Below are positions 1-7,587 of a stretch of DNA of 35,707 nucleotides, piece after piece; positions within the stretch are counted from its first letter, which is position 1; every line of letters starts with the position of its first letter. Both the position numbers and the translations under genes were made by a program. The notes beneath the pieces were generated by a model, which was not told where the DNA came from, did no database searches, and saw only the letters and a list, made by a program, of their open reading frames with translations. This DNA comes from Rhodospirillales bacterium (GTDB taxonomy: Bacteria > Pseudomonadota > Alphaproteobacteria > UBA8366 > Aestuariispiraceae): NCBI GenBank assembly GCA_002696645.1, contig NZSA01000064.1, positions 12,211 through 47,917 on the forward strand, given 5' to 3'.

Positions 1-27
1 GCGTAACAGGGTCACGGGAGGAAATCA

Positions 28-777
28 ATGACCGCCCTTCCCTCTCAGACTCAGAAAAAGCTGGGCCTTGTGATCGATCTGGACATTTGCGTCGGATGCC
101 ATGCCTGTGCGGTGAATTGCAAGGAATGGAATACCGGTGGGCACAGCGCGCCATTGCCGGACAATGACCCCTATGGTGCGGATGCGTCGGGCGTATGGTT
201 CAATCGCATCCACAGTTTTGAAGTCGTCCCGGAAGACGGTGGCGACAGTCGCATGGTGCATTTTCCGAAATCCTGCCTGCATTGCGAGGACGCGCCCTGT
301 GTCACCGTCTGCCCGACCGGCGCGTCTTATAAGCGCGAAGAAGACGGGATCGTTCTGGTCAATCCCGACACATGCATCGGCTGTAAGCTGTGCAGTTGGG
401 CCTGTCCCTATGGCGCGCGGGAATATGATGACGATGCCGGGATCATGAAGAAATGCACCCTGTGCGTGGACCGGATTTATAATGAAACCCTGCCAGCGGA
501 CATGCGGGTTCCGGCCTGTGTATCGACCTGTCCGGCCGGGGCGAGGTCCTTTGGAGATTTTGGCGATCCCGACAGCGCGGTTTCCAAACTGTCTGCGGCC
601 CGTGGCGGCTATGCCCTGATGCCGGAACAGAATTGCAAGCCCGTGAACCGATATCTGCCGCCGCGCCCGCGCAAATCCGTGGCGGAAGAGGCCATGGGCG
701 GCGCAGGCCTGACCCCCGTGGCCGACAGCAGTGCCGGCGTCATGGCCCGGTGGCTCGATAAAATTCTTTCCTTGTGA
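28..777 (+). CDS. soeB: Four-cluster ferredoxin subunit of a DMSO-reductase-family enzyme, SoeB-like
   Basis: Electron-transfer subunit of a molybdopterin oxidoreductase, probably the cytoplasmic sulfite dehydrogenase SoeABC. It passes electrons between the molybdenum subunit and the membrane anchor. All sixteen cysteines for four [4Fe-4S] clusters are visible: C21/24/27/31, C83/86/91/95, C116/119/122/126 and C143/146/164/168, the DmsB/NrfC/SoeB pattern. The 249-aa length fits the family. The ATG is preceded by GGGAGGAAAT, a good ribosome site. The gene lies 9 nt before a DmsC-type anchor, so the two are one operon; a TAA at 4-6 may be the end of the catalytic subunit, which lies outside the window. 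The family assignment is firm. The substrate (sulfite rather than DMSO, polysulfide or thiosulfate) is inferred mainly from how the anchor subunit looks. Confidence 0.85.
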   Translation: MTALPSQTQKKLGLVIDLDICVGCHACAVNCKEWNTGGHSAPLPDNDPYGADASGVWFNRIHSFEVVPEDGGDSRMVHFPKSCLHCEDAPCVTVCPTGASYKREEDGIVLVNPDTCIGCKLCSWACPYGAREYDDDAGIMKKCTLCVDRIYNETLPADMRVPACVSTCPAGARSFGDFGDPDSAVSKLSAARGGYALMPEQNCKPVNRYLPPRPRKSVAEEAMGGAGLTPVADSSAGVMARWLDKILSL

Positions 778-786
778 GGCGTTGTT

Positions 787-1737
787 ATGCATCCGGCTAA
801 ATCGGTCATCTTTTTTACCACCGCATCGGGCGCAGGGTATGGCGTGTTGATTCTGTTCATCCTGATGGACATTGCAGGCCTGATTCCGGGTGGATGGGAT
901 GTCACGCTGATCAGCCTTGGTGTCGCCCTGGGTCTGATCACAGCGGGACTGTTATCGTCTACCGCCCATCTGGGTCATCCCGAACGGGCCTGGCGGGCCA
1001 TGAGCCAATGGCGGACATCCTGGTTAAGCAGAGAGGGCCTGTTCGCCCTCATTACCTTTCTTCCCGTCCTGATCTATGGCGCAGGGCGGTTGGTCTATCC
1101 CGACATGACCACCCCCTGGCAGCCCGTGGTCGCAGCGCTTTCGGTCGCCCTGGCCCTGATCACGGTCTATTGTACGGCGATGATCTATGCCTCCCTGCGG
1201 CCAATTCCGGCCTGGTCCAACGGATGGACGCCGGTCTGTTACCTGACCCTATCGCTTTCCAGCGGGGCGGTCCTGTTAAACGCGCTGTCCTTCTTTCTGG
1301 GCTTTGCCAGCGTATTTTTGATTTTATTCAGCATTGTTTTGTTGTTGGCGGGGCTGATCGCGAAAGTGATGTATTGGCAGTCCATCGCATTGGCCAGCCC
1401 CCGATCCACTGCCGAAAGTGCGACGGGACTGGGCGGCATGGGCACGGTGAAACTGTTCGAGGCACCCCATCAGGGGGATAATTACCTGATGACGGAGATG
1501 GGGTTTAAGATCGCCCGCAAACACGCCGCACGGCTGAAGCGGTTGGCAATCCTGTGGGGCTTTGTCTTCCCCATCATCGCGATCTTTCTGACCCGCTATA
1601 GCGAAGGCGCGATCACCATTGGCCTGTTGGCGATATCCGTTCTGACCGCCGCGGTCGGCCTGATCGCGGAACGCTATCTGTTCTTTGCAGAAGCGAAACA
1701 TTCCGTGACCCTGTTCTATGGCGAAAGCGCGGCCTGA
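787..1737 (+). CDS. soeC: DmsC/SoeC-type membrane anchor subunit
   Basis: Integral membrane subunit (316 aa, about eight hydrophobic helices) that exchanges electrons with the quinone pool. Features seen are an N-terminal helix near residues 12-32 and the conserved stretch HLGHPERAWRAMSQWRTSW near residues 60-78, which is typical of SoeC/DmsC anchors. Successive hydrophobic helices run to the C-terminus. It starts 9 nt after the iron-sulfur subunit with a TGAGG ribosome site, so it is translated from the same operon. Two stop codons in tandem (TGA TAG) end the gene, and the second begins a long hairpin shared with the convergent pyruvate kinase gene. DmsC family membership is secure; the SoeC name is a family-level inference. 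Confidence 0.8.
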   Translation: MHPAKSVIFFTTASGAGYGVLILFILMDIAGLIPGGWDVTLISLGVALGLITAGLLSSTAHLGHPERAWRAMSQWRTSWLSREGLFALITFLPVLIYGAGRLVYPDMTTPWQPVVAALSVALALITVYCTAMIYASLRPIPAWSNGWTPVCYLTLSLSSGAVLLNALSFFLGFASVFLILFSIVLLLAGLIAKVMYWQSIALASPRSTAESATGLGGMGTVKLFEAPHQGDNYLMTEMGFKIARKHAARLKRLAILWGFVFPIIAIFLTRYSEGAITIGLLAISVLTAAVGLIAERYLFFAEAKHSVTLFYGESAA

Positions 1738-1773
1738 TAGTGTGGTGCGTGATTATTTGGAAGCACCACACTA
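1738..1773. terminator. Shared hairpin between convergent soeC and pyk
   Basis: Perfect 11-bp inverted repeat: TAGTGTGGTGC at 1738-1748 and GCACCACACTA at 1763-1773, with a 14-nt loop. It sits exactly between two convergent genes and its 3' arm contains the pyk stop codon. Neither side has a clear U-tract, so it may act as a bidirectional attenuating or 3'-end-protecting hairpin rather than a classical intrinsic terminator. Confidence 0.6.
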
Positions 1774-3204
1774 CTCCGTCTCTGACGTGCCGCCGATGCG
1801 GGCAATGCGCAGCAGATTGGTTTTGCCCGGTGTGCTGAAAGGCACACCCGCTGTGATCACGATGCGGTCCCCAATATTACCAAAACCGTCAATTTTCGCC
1901 TGATGGGTCGCGGTTTCCGACATATCGTCCAGGCTGGCCGCATCGGGCACCCGGGCAGGATGAACCCCCCAGACCAGCGCCAGACGCCGGGCCGTATCAT
2001 CGCGCGGTGTCAGCCCCAGGATCGGTGCCATCGGGCGTTCCCGGGCGATGCGCAATGTCGTCGATCCTGATGTCGTATAGGTCGCGATTGCATTCACATT
2101 CAGCGTTTTCGCCATTTGTGCAGCGGCCGTCGCCACCGCATCTGCGGTGGTTGGCTCCGGCTTCTGGCGCTGGGCTTCCATCCCTTCCCGATAGACCGAA
2201 TCCCGCTCCACCCGTTCAATGATACGGTTCATCATCTCAACGGATTCAACGGGATAGTCCCCCACTGCCGTTTCTGCCGACAGCATCACAGCATCGGCCC
2301 CGGAATACACCGCCGTTGCCACGTCAGAGGCCTCTGCCCGGGTCGGGACAGGCCGTTCGACCATGGAATCCAGCATCTGGGTCGCAACCACAACCGGCTT
2401 CCCGGCCATACGGCACGCATTGATAATGCGCCGCTGCAGCACCGGCACGTCTTCCGGCGGCATTTCGACGCCCAGATCACCCCGCGCGACCATGATCGCA
2501 TCCGCTGCGGCCACAATTGCATCCAATTCCGTGATGGCAGACGGCTTTTCCAGTTTCGCCAGAATACCAGCTTCCCCTTTGATCAGGGCGCGGGCTTCTT
2601 CGATATCTTCCGCACGTTGGACAAAGCTCAAGGCAACCCAATCCACCCCCAGGCTGAGACCATATTTCAGATCGATCAGATCCTTTTCCGTCAGGGGCGA
2701 CAGGGGCAACAGCACGCCTGGTACATTGACGCCCTTACGTTCCGATAATGGCCCACCAACAGCGACGCGGCATTCGGCAAATTCCGGCCCACAGGATGTC
2801 ACCACCAGTCGGATGCGGCCATCATCCAGCAATAATTCCGCATCCTTTTCCAAGGCCTGGAAGATTTCCGGATGGGGCAGAGTCACGCGGTTGATATCGC
2901 CGGGTTTGTCTTCCAGGTCGAGGCGGAACTGCATCTCCTCAACCAATTCAATCGGGCCATCCTTGAAGGTCCCGATCCGCAGTTTTGGGCCTTGCAAATC
3001 CATCATCACCGCAATGGGGCGGGCAAACTTCTGTTCCAATCCCCGAATGATGTCCAATCGGGCCTTATGTTCCGCATGGGCACCATGACTGAAGTTCAGC
3101 CGGAACACGTCCACGCCGGCTTCAAACAACGCCTGAATGGAGGCTTGGTCCCCGGTTCCAGGACCCAATGTGGCGACAATCTTGGTACGGTGCTGACGGC
3201 GCAT
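1771..3204 (-). CDS. pyk: Pyruvate kinase
   Basis: Cytosolic glycolytic enzyme that converts phosphoenolpyruvate and ADP to pyruvate and ATP. At 477 aa it has normal family length. Visible motifs are N-terminal RRQHRTKIVATLGP, FRLNFSHGAHAEH near residue 38, ILAKLEKPSAI with the catalytic lysine region, MVARGDLGVEMP (metal and substrate binding), and GKPVVVATQMLDSM, followed by the C-terminal allosteric domain. The reading frame is open 35 codons further upstream, but the ATG at 3204 is chosen because AAAAAGGGGAAG lies 8 nt before it and the protein then starts as in homologues. The gene is single and convergent with soeC, and divergent from the IclR gene across about 190 bp. Confidence 0.95.
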   Translation of the reverse strand: MRRQHRTKIVATLGPGTGDQASIQALFEAGVDVFRLNFSHGAHAEHKARLDIIRGLEQKFARPIAVMMDLQGPKLRIGTFKDGPIELVEEMQFRLDLEDKPGDINRVTLPHPEIFQALEKDAELLLDDGRIRLVVTSCGPEFAECRVAVGGPLSERKGVNVPGVLLPLSPLTEKDLIDLKYGLSLGVDWVALSFVQRAEDIEEARALIKGEAGILAKLEKPSAITELDAIVAAADAIMVARGDLGVEMPPEDVPVLQRRIINACRMAGKPVVVATQMLDSMVERPVPTRAEASDVATAVYSGADAVMLSAETAVGDYPVESVEMMNRIIERVERDSVYREGMEAQRQKPEPTTADAVATAAAQMAKTLNVNAIATYTTSGSTTLRIARERPMAPILGLTPRDDTARRLALVWGVHPARVPDAASLDDMSETATHQAKIDGFGNIGDRIVITAGVPFSTPGKTNLLRIARIGGTSETE

Positions 3205-3395
3205 GGCTGCGCTTCCCCTTTTTCGTGCTGAACATTCATAAGTGTCGTGTCGCCGCACTATAAGAGAGCGACGCGGTGTTTGCTTGCAAAAACCGCAGCC
3301 TTGGGTCAAATCATTTTATCGCCATTTCCACAGGGTGGAAAATAAGGAAATATCTGCCTTTATCCGGTTGGGTCGCTTCAGAGGGATATGCACGC

Positions 3396-4262
3396 ATGGA
3401 AGAGAATGCCAAAGATCCGGACCACAAACCCAAGCGGGGGCGACCTGCCACAGGCCGGGATGGCGGAGGCGTAAAATCCAATGACAGTGATACCGGCGTC
3501 CGGTCTTTGAACCGCGCCTTGTCCCTTTTGGAAGATGTTTCGACCCAGCCCGAAGGGGCAGCGCTTGGGGATTTGGCGCATCGCGCCGGTCTGGCCCCGT
3601 CCACCGCACACAGGCTTTTGAAAAGTCTGGAACTGCGCCGGTTTGTTACCCAGGATGCGGAACGCGGACTGTGGTTCACCGGGGTTCAGGCCTTCATCAC
3701 CGGCACTGGATTCCTGCGCAATCGGGATGTTGTCGCCATCGCGCGCCCCTATATGCATCGCGCCATGGAAGAAAGCGGTGAATCGGTGAACCTGGCCATT
3801 CTGGATGGGACCGAAACGATCTATCTGTCCCAGGTTGAAAGCCGCCAGATGATGCGCGCCCTTGCGCCGCCGGGTGGTCGCGCCCCGTTGCATGCCTCTG
3901 GCGTTGGCAAGGCGCTGTTATCCGGATTGAACCAACAGGCGGCGGAACAGCGCATCGCCAATCTGACCTTCACCCGATACAGCGATAAGACCATTCGGGA
4001 ACCCGCTGCGCTGATGGCCAGTATCAAACAGGCAAAACTTCAGGGATACGCAGTGGATGACGAAGAACATGCTGTCGGGCTGCGTTGCCTTGCGGCCCCG
4101 ATTTATAATGAATTTGGGGAACCGGTGGCGGCAATTTCCATATCCGGGCCTCTGGCACGGATTGAGGATTCGCGGCTGCCGGTATTGGGTGAGCTGATCC
4201 GCAGCATCGCGCAGGACATCACCGCCGCCTTTGGCGGGGGGACGCCAGCTGGTCGGAACTGA
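3396..4262 (+). CDS. IclR-family transcriptional regulator
   Basis: A 288-aa DNA-binding regulator. Residues 1-25 are polar and basic and probably disordered. A winged helix-turn-helix follows at about 30-90, with LGDLAHRAGLAPSTAHRLLKSL as the HTH core. An IclR effector-binding domain runs to the end, with GESVNLAILDGTETIYL and the conserved GLRCLAAPIYN...PVAAISISGP region. The ATG at 3396 has GAGGGAT upstream; the open frame runs 40 codons further back without a better start. It is divergent from pyk and convergent, 13 nt apart, with the UbiX-type gene. IclR members often control carbon or aromatic compound catabolism; the target and ligand here are unknown. Confidence 0.9.
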   Translation: MEENAKDPDHKPKRGRPATGRDGGGVKSNDSDTGVRSLNRALSLLEDVSTQPEGAALGDLAHRAGLAPSTAHRLLKSLELRRFVTQDAERGLWFTGVQAFITGTGFLRNRDVVAIARPYMHRAMEESGESVNLAILDGTETIYLSQVESRQMMRALAPPGGRAPLHASGVGKALLSGLNQQAAEQRIANLTFTRYSDKTIREPAALMASIKQAKLQGYAVDDEEHAVGLRCLAAPIYNEFGEPVAAISISGPLARIEDSRLPVLGELIRSIAQDITAAFGGGTPAGRN

Positions 4263-4275
4263 TGCCTGTTCCCTA

Positions 4276-4869
4276 CTATCTTTCGGATTGAGTCGCCGAT
4301 ACGTCTTCGGTTTTCCACCGTCGCACCAGATTCGACTGGATGCCAAACAGATCCAGGACGCGCCCGACCGAATGATCGACCATATCGTCCAGACTGTCGG
4401 GCTTTGCATAAAAAGCCGGAACGGGCGGCGCGATGATGCCCCCCATTTCCGTCACGGTCGTCATATTCCGCAAATGAACCAGGGTCAGCGGCGTTTCCCG
4501 TGCCATCAGGACCAAACGGCGGCGTTCCTTCAAGACCACATCGGCAGCACGGCTGAGTAGATTGGCCGTCACACCGGTAGCGATTTCCGCCAGGGTCTTC
4601 ATGGAACAAGGCGCAATCACCATGCCATCAGAGGGGAAGGACCCACTGGCACAAGGAGCCCCGACATCCCCGATAGCATAGGAAACATCGGCCAGTGCGC
4701 GCACATCGCGCGGCTTCAGGTCGGTTTCATATGCCAGCGTCATCTCCGCTGCTTTGGACAGGATCAAATGCGTCTCAACCCCTGCGGTTCGCAGTGCCTG
4801 CAACAGCCGGATGCCATATACGACGCCAGAGGCGCCGCTGATTCCGACAACTAATTTGCGCTGCACCAT
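4276..4869 (-). CDS. ubiX: UbiX/Pad1-type flavin prenyltransferase
   Basis: Makes prenylated FMN, the cofactor for UbiD-type decarboxylases used in ubiquinone synthesis and aromatic acid decarboxylation. The length (197 aa) is typical. Motifs seen are GISGASGVVYGIRLLQAL at residues 8-25 (FMN-binding N-terminus), SDGMVIAPCSMKTLAEIATG, NLLSRAADVVLKERRRLVLM and RETPLTLVHLRNM, which carry the conserved serine, glutamate and arginine residues of the family. Start ATG has GAAGGAAAATCG in front. No ubiD partner is seen in the window; the gene stands alone between an IclR regulator and a gap, so whether it serves quinone synthesis or a catabolic decarboxylase is open. Confidence 0.92.
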   Translation of the reverse strand: MVQRKLVVGISGASGVVYGIRLLQALRTAGVETHLILSKAAEMTLAYETDLKPRDVRALADVSYAIGDVGAPCASGSFPSDGMVIAPCSMKTLAEIATGVTANLLSRAADVVLKERRRLVLMARETPLTLVHLRNMTTVTEMGGIIAPPVPAFYAKPDSLDDMVDHSVGRVLDLFGIQSNLVRRWKTEDVSATQSER

Positions 4870-5345
4870 CGATTTTCCTTCACATTCAAAGTGACTGTAG
4901 TAGGCTAATACATACCGCGTCTGGCGAATTATTCCAGTAGGGAGTGTTCGTCATCAAGAGTGCGGGACGGCGGGTTCCACTTGCCATTTGCAATGAGGCG
5001 CCTCGCCACAGGCCCAATCCCTTGATAACCGGCACGGTAACGTGAGGTAACGCATTCTCAGTAATGGGTTGCCGGGCGAGTGCTGAATCTGGCCTCAGGC
5101 ATATAAGCCTGATTGGATTCGACACGCATCATTGATTGCTTTGCTCAAGGCGTCAGGAAAGGAGGCTCCCTTCATCAGAAGAACCAGAACCCACCAATCT
5201 GGTGCATATGATTATGCTCTCTGCCTGGAAGTCAGGCGATTGGTGTTTCGGGTTTCGCCTTGGTGTCTTCCAATCGTTGATCGTGGCTTCGCTAACTCTG
5301 AACACTGGACCGTTATGGTCTTAACGTATGGGAGATTAGTCAAAA
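4870..5345. other. Gene-poor gap upstream of ydcH-like gene
   Basis: About 475 bp between the ubiX start and the small YdcH gene. Open frames here (for example minus 4886-5125 and plus 5132-5368) have no convincing ribosome site or family resemblance. A 7-bp inverted repeat CGATTGG/CCAATCG flanks about 5237-5276. It probably holds the promoters of the two divergent neighbours, but no strong promoter was recognised. Confidence 0.4.
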
Positions 5346-5513
5346 ATGAGCACAGTTCACCGTATTGAAAGCCTGAAATCCAAACATGCTCAAATTGATA
5401 AGCGTCTTTCGGATGAAAGCGCGCGCCCGATGCCCGATGAAACAACCGTCTTGGCGCTCAAACGGCAAAAACTTCAAATCAAAGATGAAATCCAATCACT
5501 GACGGCGCATTGA
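5346..5513 (+). CDS. YdcH family (DUF465) small protein
   Basis: A 55-aa protein too short for many gene callers. The sequence starts MSTVHRIESLKSKHAQIDKR and contains PDETTVLALKRQKLQIKDEI near residues 30-49. This is the DUF465/YdcH layout: two short amphipathic helices rich in K, E, L and Q around a proline turn, forming a helical hairpin. A GGGAG element precedes the ATG by 11 nt. It is followed within 6 nt by a strong 12-bp hairpin. Function is unknown in the family; these proteins are common, often in several copies, in alphaproteobacteria. The call rests on sequence pattern and length. Confidence 0.8.
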   Translation: MSTVHRIESLKSKHAQIDKRLSDESARPMPDETTVLALKRQKLQIKDEIQSLTAH

Positions 5514-5518
5514 CGCCT

Positions 5519-5546
5519 GCATTTAAGGGTAGACACCCTTAAATGC
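5519..5546. terminator. 12-bp perfect hairpin after ydcH-like gene
   Basis: GCATTTAAGGGT (5519-5530), loop AGAC, then ACCCTTAAATGC (5535-5546). The stem is perfect and starts six bases past the ydcH stop codon, which suggests a 3'-end structure. There is no U-tract on either strand, so Rho-independent termination is not assured; mRNA stabilisation or a protein-binding palindrome is also possible. Confidence 0.5.
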
Positions 5547-6179
5547 GTGTATGATCGACGATGCGGTCGGTCCAATGACCTTTCAATTTGGACCGACCAA
5601 CCGTCCCCCAAACGACGATGTTGGCACTTATGTGTCAATTTGCCACAGGCTTTTTTACAGCCACTTCGTGTTCTGGCATACCATATGCAACTTTTCAAAA
5701 AGCCCGTAAAAGGTGAATACCCGAATATTCACCGATTCAATTCTCTTTTTACGCGGCATTGCTGTCGGCAACATCATTGTGATGGTATTTTTTGAGGGGG
5801 CTGGAACTTCTGGATCAAGGCGATTATTATAAAAAATGAGTAAAAAGCCGGCAATTTATTTCTCGCAAAGGTTTATAAATTTCTAAATTGATATACATAT
5901 ATAGTAAAGGTTGTCATTCTGCTTCTAAAAATAGTGTTTTGTAGAAGTATTTAATTTTAGATATTTTTTACTAACTAATAAATAGTGAGAAAAAAACTTA
6001 AACAATTTGAAAAGAAACAGAATCCTTGACTGAATGGCGTTTAGACATTTTGTAACAGCGTGAAGCAAGATCTGCTTCGTAAGTGTGGCGTGGATTGTGC
6101 ATCCATGTTGCTGTGGTTGGTTATCAATAGTTCGCACAGCACCCGACCCCGGTGTAAGCAACTTAGAAAAGGTGGACAA
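5547..6179. other. AT-rich gap upstream of XRE regulator
   Basis: About 630 bp without a supportable gene. The right two thirds (about 5810-6060) is markedly more AT-rich than all neighbours. It holds an 8-bp inverted repeat GGTGAATA/TATTCACC at 5712-5733. TTGACT at 6026-6031 could be a -35 box for the XRE gene, but only a weak -10 (TTGTAA near 6050) follows. A 39-codon GTG-initiated frame with a hydrophobic core (5712-5831) exists without a ribosome site. The AT-richness and position suit a long regulatory leader or an eroded insertion. Confidence 0.4.
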
Positions 6180-6545
6180 ATGCCTCATCCTGTAGACGTA
6201 ACGGTTGGCAACCGTGTTCGCGAAATGAGAATTCGCAAAGGCCTCTCCCAGCAAGCCTTGGGAGAACAAGTCGGTGTAAGCTTTCAACAGATTCAAAAAT
6301 ATGAACGGGGCACGAACCGAATGGGGTCGTCACGACTGATTCAAATCGCCGATGTGCTGGACGTGCCCGTATCGACCTTCTTTGAAGGACTGGGCAAGTC
6401 CGAAGCGACCAATGTAAGCAGCGCCAGTGAAGAAGGTCCATTGAATGTCAAGGCGTCCAAAGTTGCCCGTGACTGGCAGCGCATCGGGGACGAGCGGTTA
6501 CAAACCAAAGTCGCCGAGATGATGCGGGCCTTATCCCGGGGCTAG
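6180..6545 (+). CDS. XRE-family HTH regulator, PraR/PhrR-like
   Basis: A 121-aa DNA-binding regulator. The HTH_3/XRE domain covers about residues 8-65: VGNRVREMRIRKGLSQQALG, then VSFQQIQKYERGTNRMGSSR, then IADVLDVPVSTFFEGL. The FQQIQKYERGTNR recognition-helix signature is characteristic of the alphaproteobacterial PraR/PhrR group. The C-terminus (70-121) is polar then helical. The start is the ATG at 6180, five bases after AGGTGG; the frame is open further upstream but without a ribosome site. It lies alone downstream of a long AT-rich region. It is 6 kb from the phage cassette with host genes between, so I do not treat it as a phage repressor. Confidence 0.88.
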   Translation: MPHPVDVTVGNRVREMRIRKGLSQQALGEQVGVSFQQIQKYERGTNRMGSSRLIQIADVLDVPVSTFFEGLGKSEATNVSSASEEGPLNVKASKVARDWQRIGDERLQTKVAEMMRALSRG

Positions 6546-6630
6546 AGCCCTCTGCTGATTATCTAGATCCGTCTCCCATTTATACTGTCGGATATGAACC
6601 AACGGCGCGCTGGCTGAATTGATGTCGTAA

Positions 6631-7575
6631 TCAAAAGCCGGTGCGCGTGGTTCCCGAACGCAAATGGGCGAGATACTGTGCCGCATAATCACACCCGACC
6701 AATTCAGTGAAAAGACCCATCAGACGTTTGGTGACCGGACCCGCATGGCCCAGGTAACTGCGTCCGTTCAGGCTTCTGACGGGGCACAGACATAAGCTGG
6801 TCGACGTGAAAAAAGCCTCTGACGCCGTCGCCGCCGTGTGGAGCGATACATCCTGTTCTGAGACATCGATCCCGTTATCGCGGCACAGGTCCAGCACCAC
6901 GGCGCGGGTGACACCCGGCAAAATATTGTCTGCCTTGGGCGTGATGACACGGCCATCCCGGACAAAGAAGACATTGCACCCAACGCCTTCTGCCAGATTG
7001 CCATTCATATCCAACTGCAAAGCCCAGGCGCCAGGCTTGATCGCCGTGACCTCCCGCTGGGCCAGCATCGGATTCATGTAATTATTGATCTTCGCATTGG
7101 GGCTTAACGCGTCCGGCGGCACCCGTTTCAGGGGCGCTATGACGGCTTCAATCCCATCCCGAAACATTGCGGCCCTGGCGCGCAATGGCAGTGGGGTACA
7201 TTCAATCACAATTGTTGCACCGTCTTGAATGGGCGGCTCTCCATCCAGGCCTATGACACCGTTGGAGATACGCTGCGATACCCAGTAATCCTCATCGGGC
7301 CCCAGCAGGGCACGGTTGCGAGCCACGACTTCTTCGGTCGTATCCATAATCTCCTGCCGGTCCATCTGAATTTCGATACGGGTATAGGCCAGGCTTTGAA
7401 ACAGTCGATCCACATGCTGTTCCAGTCGGAAAATTTTGCCCTTGAACGTGCGCGCCGTATCAAAAACGCAATCGCCATAGACAAAACCGGAATCCCGAAA
7501 GGACAACAAGGCCCGGCTTTCCGGTAAAAAAGCCCCATTCAGGTAGACACAGCGTTCATTTGCGCGGGTTTCCAT
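6631..7575 (-). CDS. Class IV PLP-dependent aminotransferase (branched-chain/D-amino-acid type)
   Basis: A 314-aa fold-type IV aminotransferase, related to IlvE, D-alanine aminotransferase and aminodeoxychorismate lyase. The PLP-binding lysine is K162 in SPNAKINNYMNPML. R50 lies in FRLEQHVDRL, E196 in LAEGVGCNVFF, and ILPGVTR spans 219-225 (phosphate binding). STS at 258-260 completes the cofactor pocket. It is 12 nt downstream of the acyl-CoA ligase gene on the same strand, with AGGGGGGCG as ribosome site, so the two are co-transcribed. The specific substrate cannot be read from the sequence; coupling with an acyl-CoA ligase suggests amino-acid or keto-acid catabolism. Confidence 0.85.
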   Translation of the reverse strand: METRANERCVYLNGAFLPESRALLSFRDSGFVYGDCVFDTARTFKGKIFRLEQHVDRLFQSLAYTRIEIQMDRQEIMDTTEEVVARNRALLGPDEDYWVSQRISNGVIGLDGEPPIQDGATIVIECTPLPLRARAAMFRDGIEAVIAPLKRVPPDALSPNAKINNYMNPMLAQREVTAIKPGAWALQLDMNGNLAEGVGCNVFFVRDGRVITPKADNILPGVTRAVVLDLCRDNGIDVSEQDVSLHTAATASEAFFTSTSLCLCPVRSLNGRSYLGHAGPVTKRLMGLFTELVGCDYAAQYLAHLRSGTTRTGF

Positions 7576-7587
7576 ATCAACGCCCCC

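Noticed and set aside
4886-5125. 79-codon minus-strand frame upstream of ubiX
   Set aside because: No ribosome site or recognisable domain, and composition does not resemble neighbouring genes.
5712-5831. 39-codon GTG-started frame with a hydrophobic stretch
   Set aside because: The GTG lies within an inverted repeat and has no ribosome site; no family resemblance.
5925-6296. 123-codon minus-strand frame across the AT-rich gap and start of the XRE gene
   Set aside because: Low-complexity AT-driven translation overlapping a well-supported gene.
6180-6545. XRE protein as the prophage repressor
   Set aside because: It is of the host PraR/PhrR type and is separated from the phage genes by a host operon and an accessory patch.
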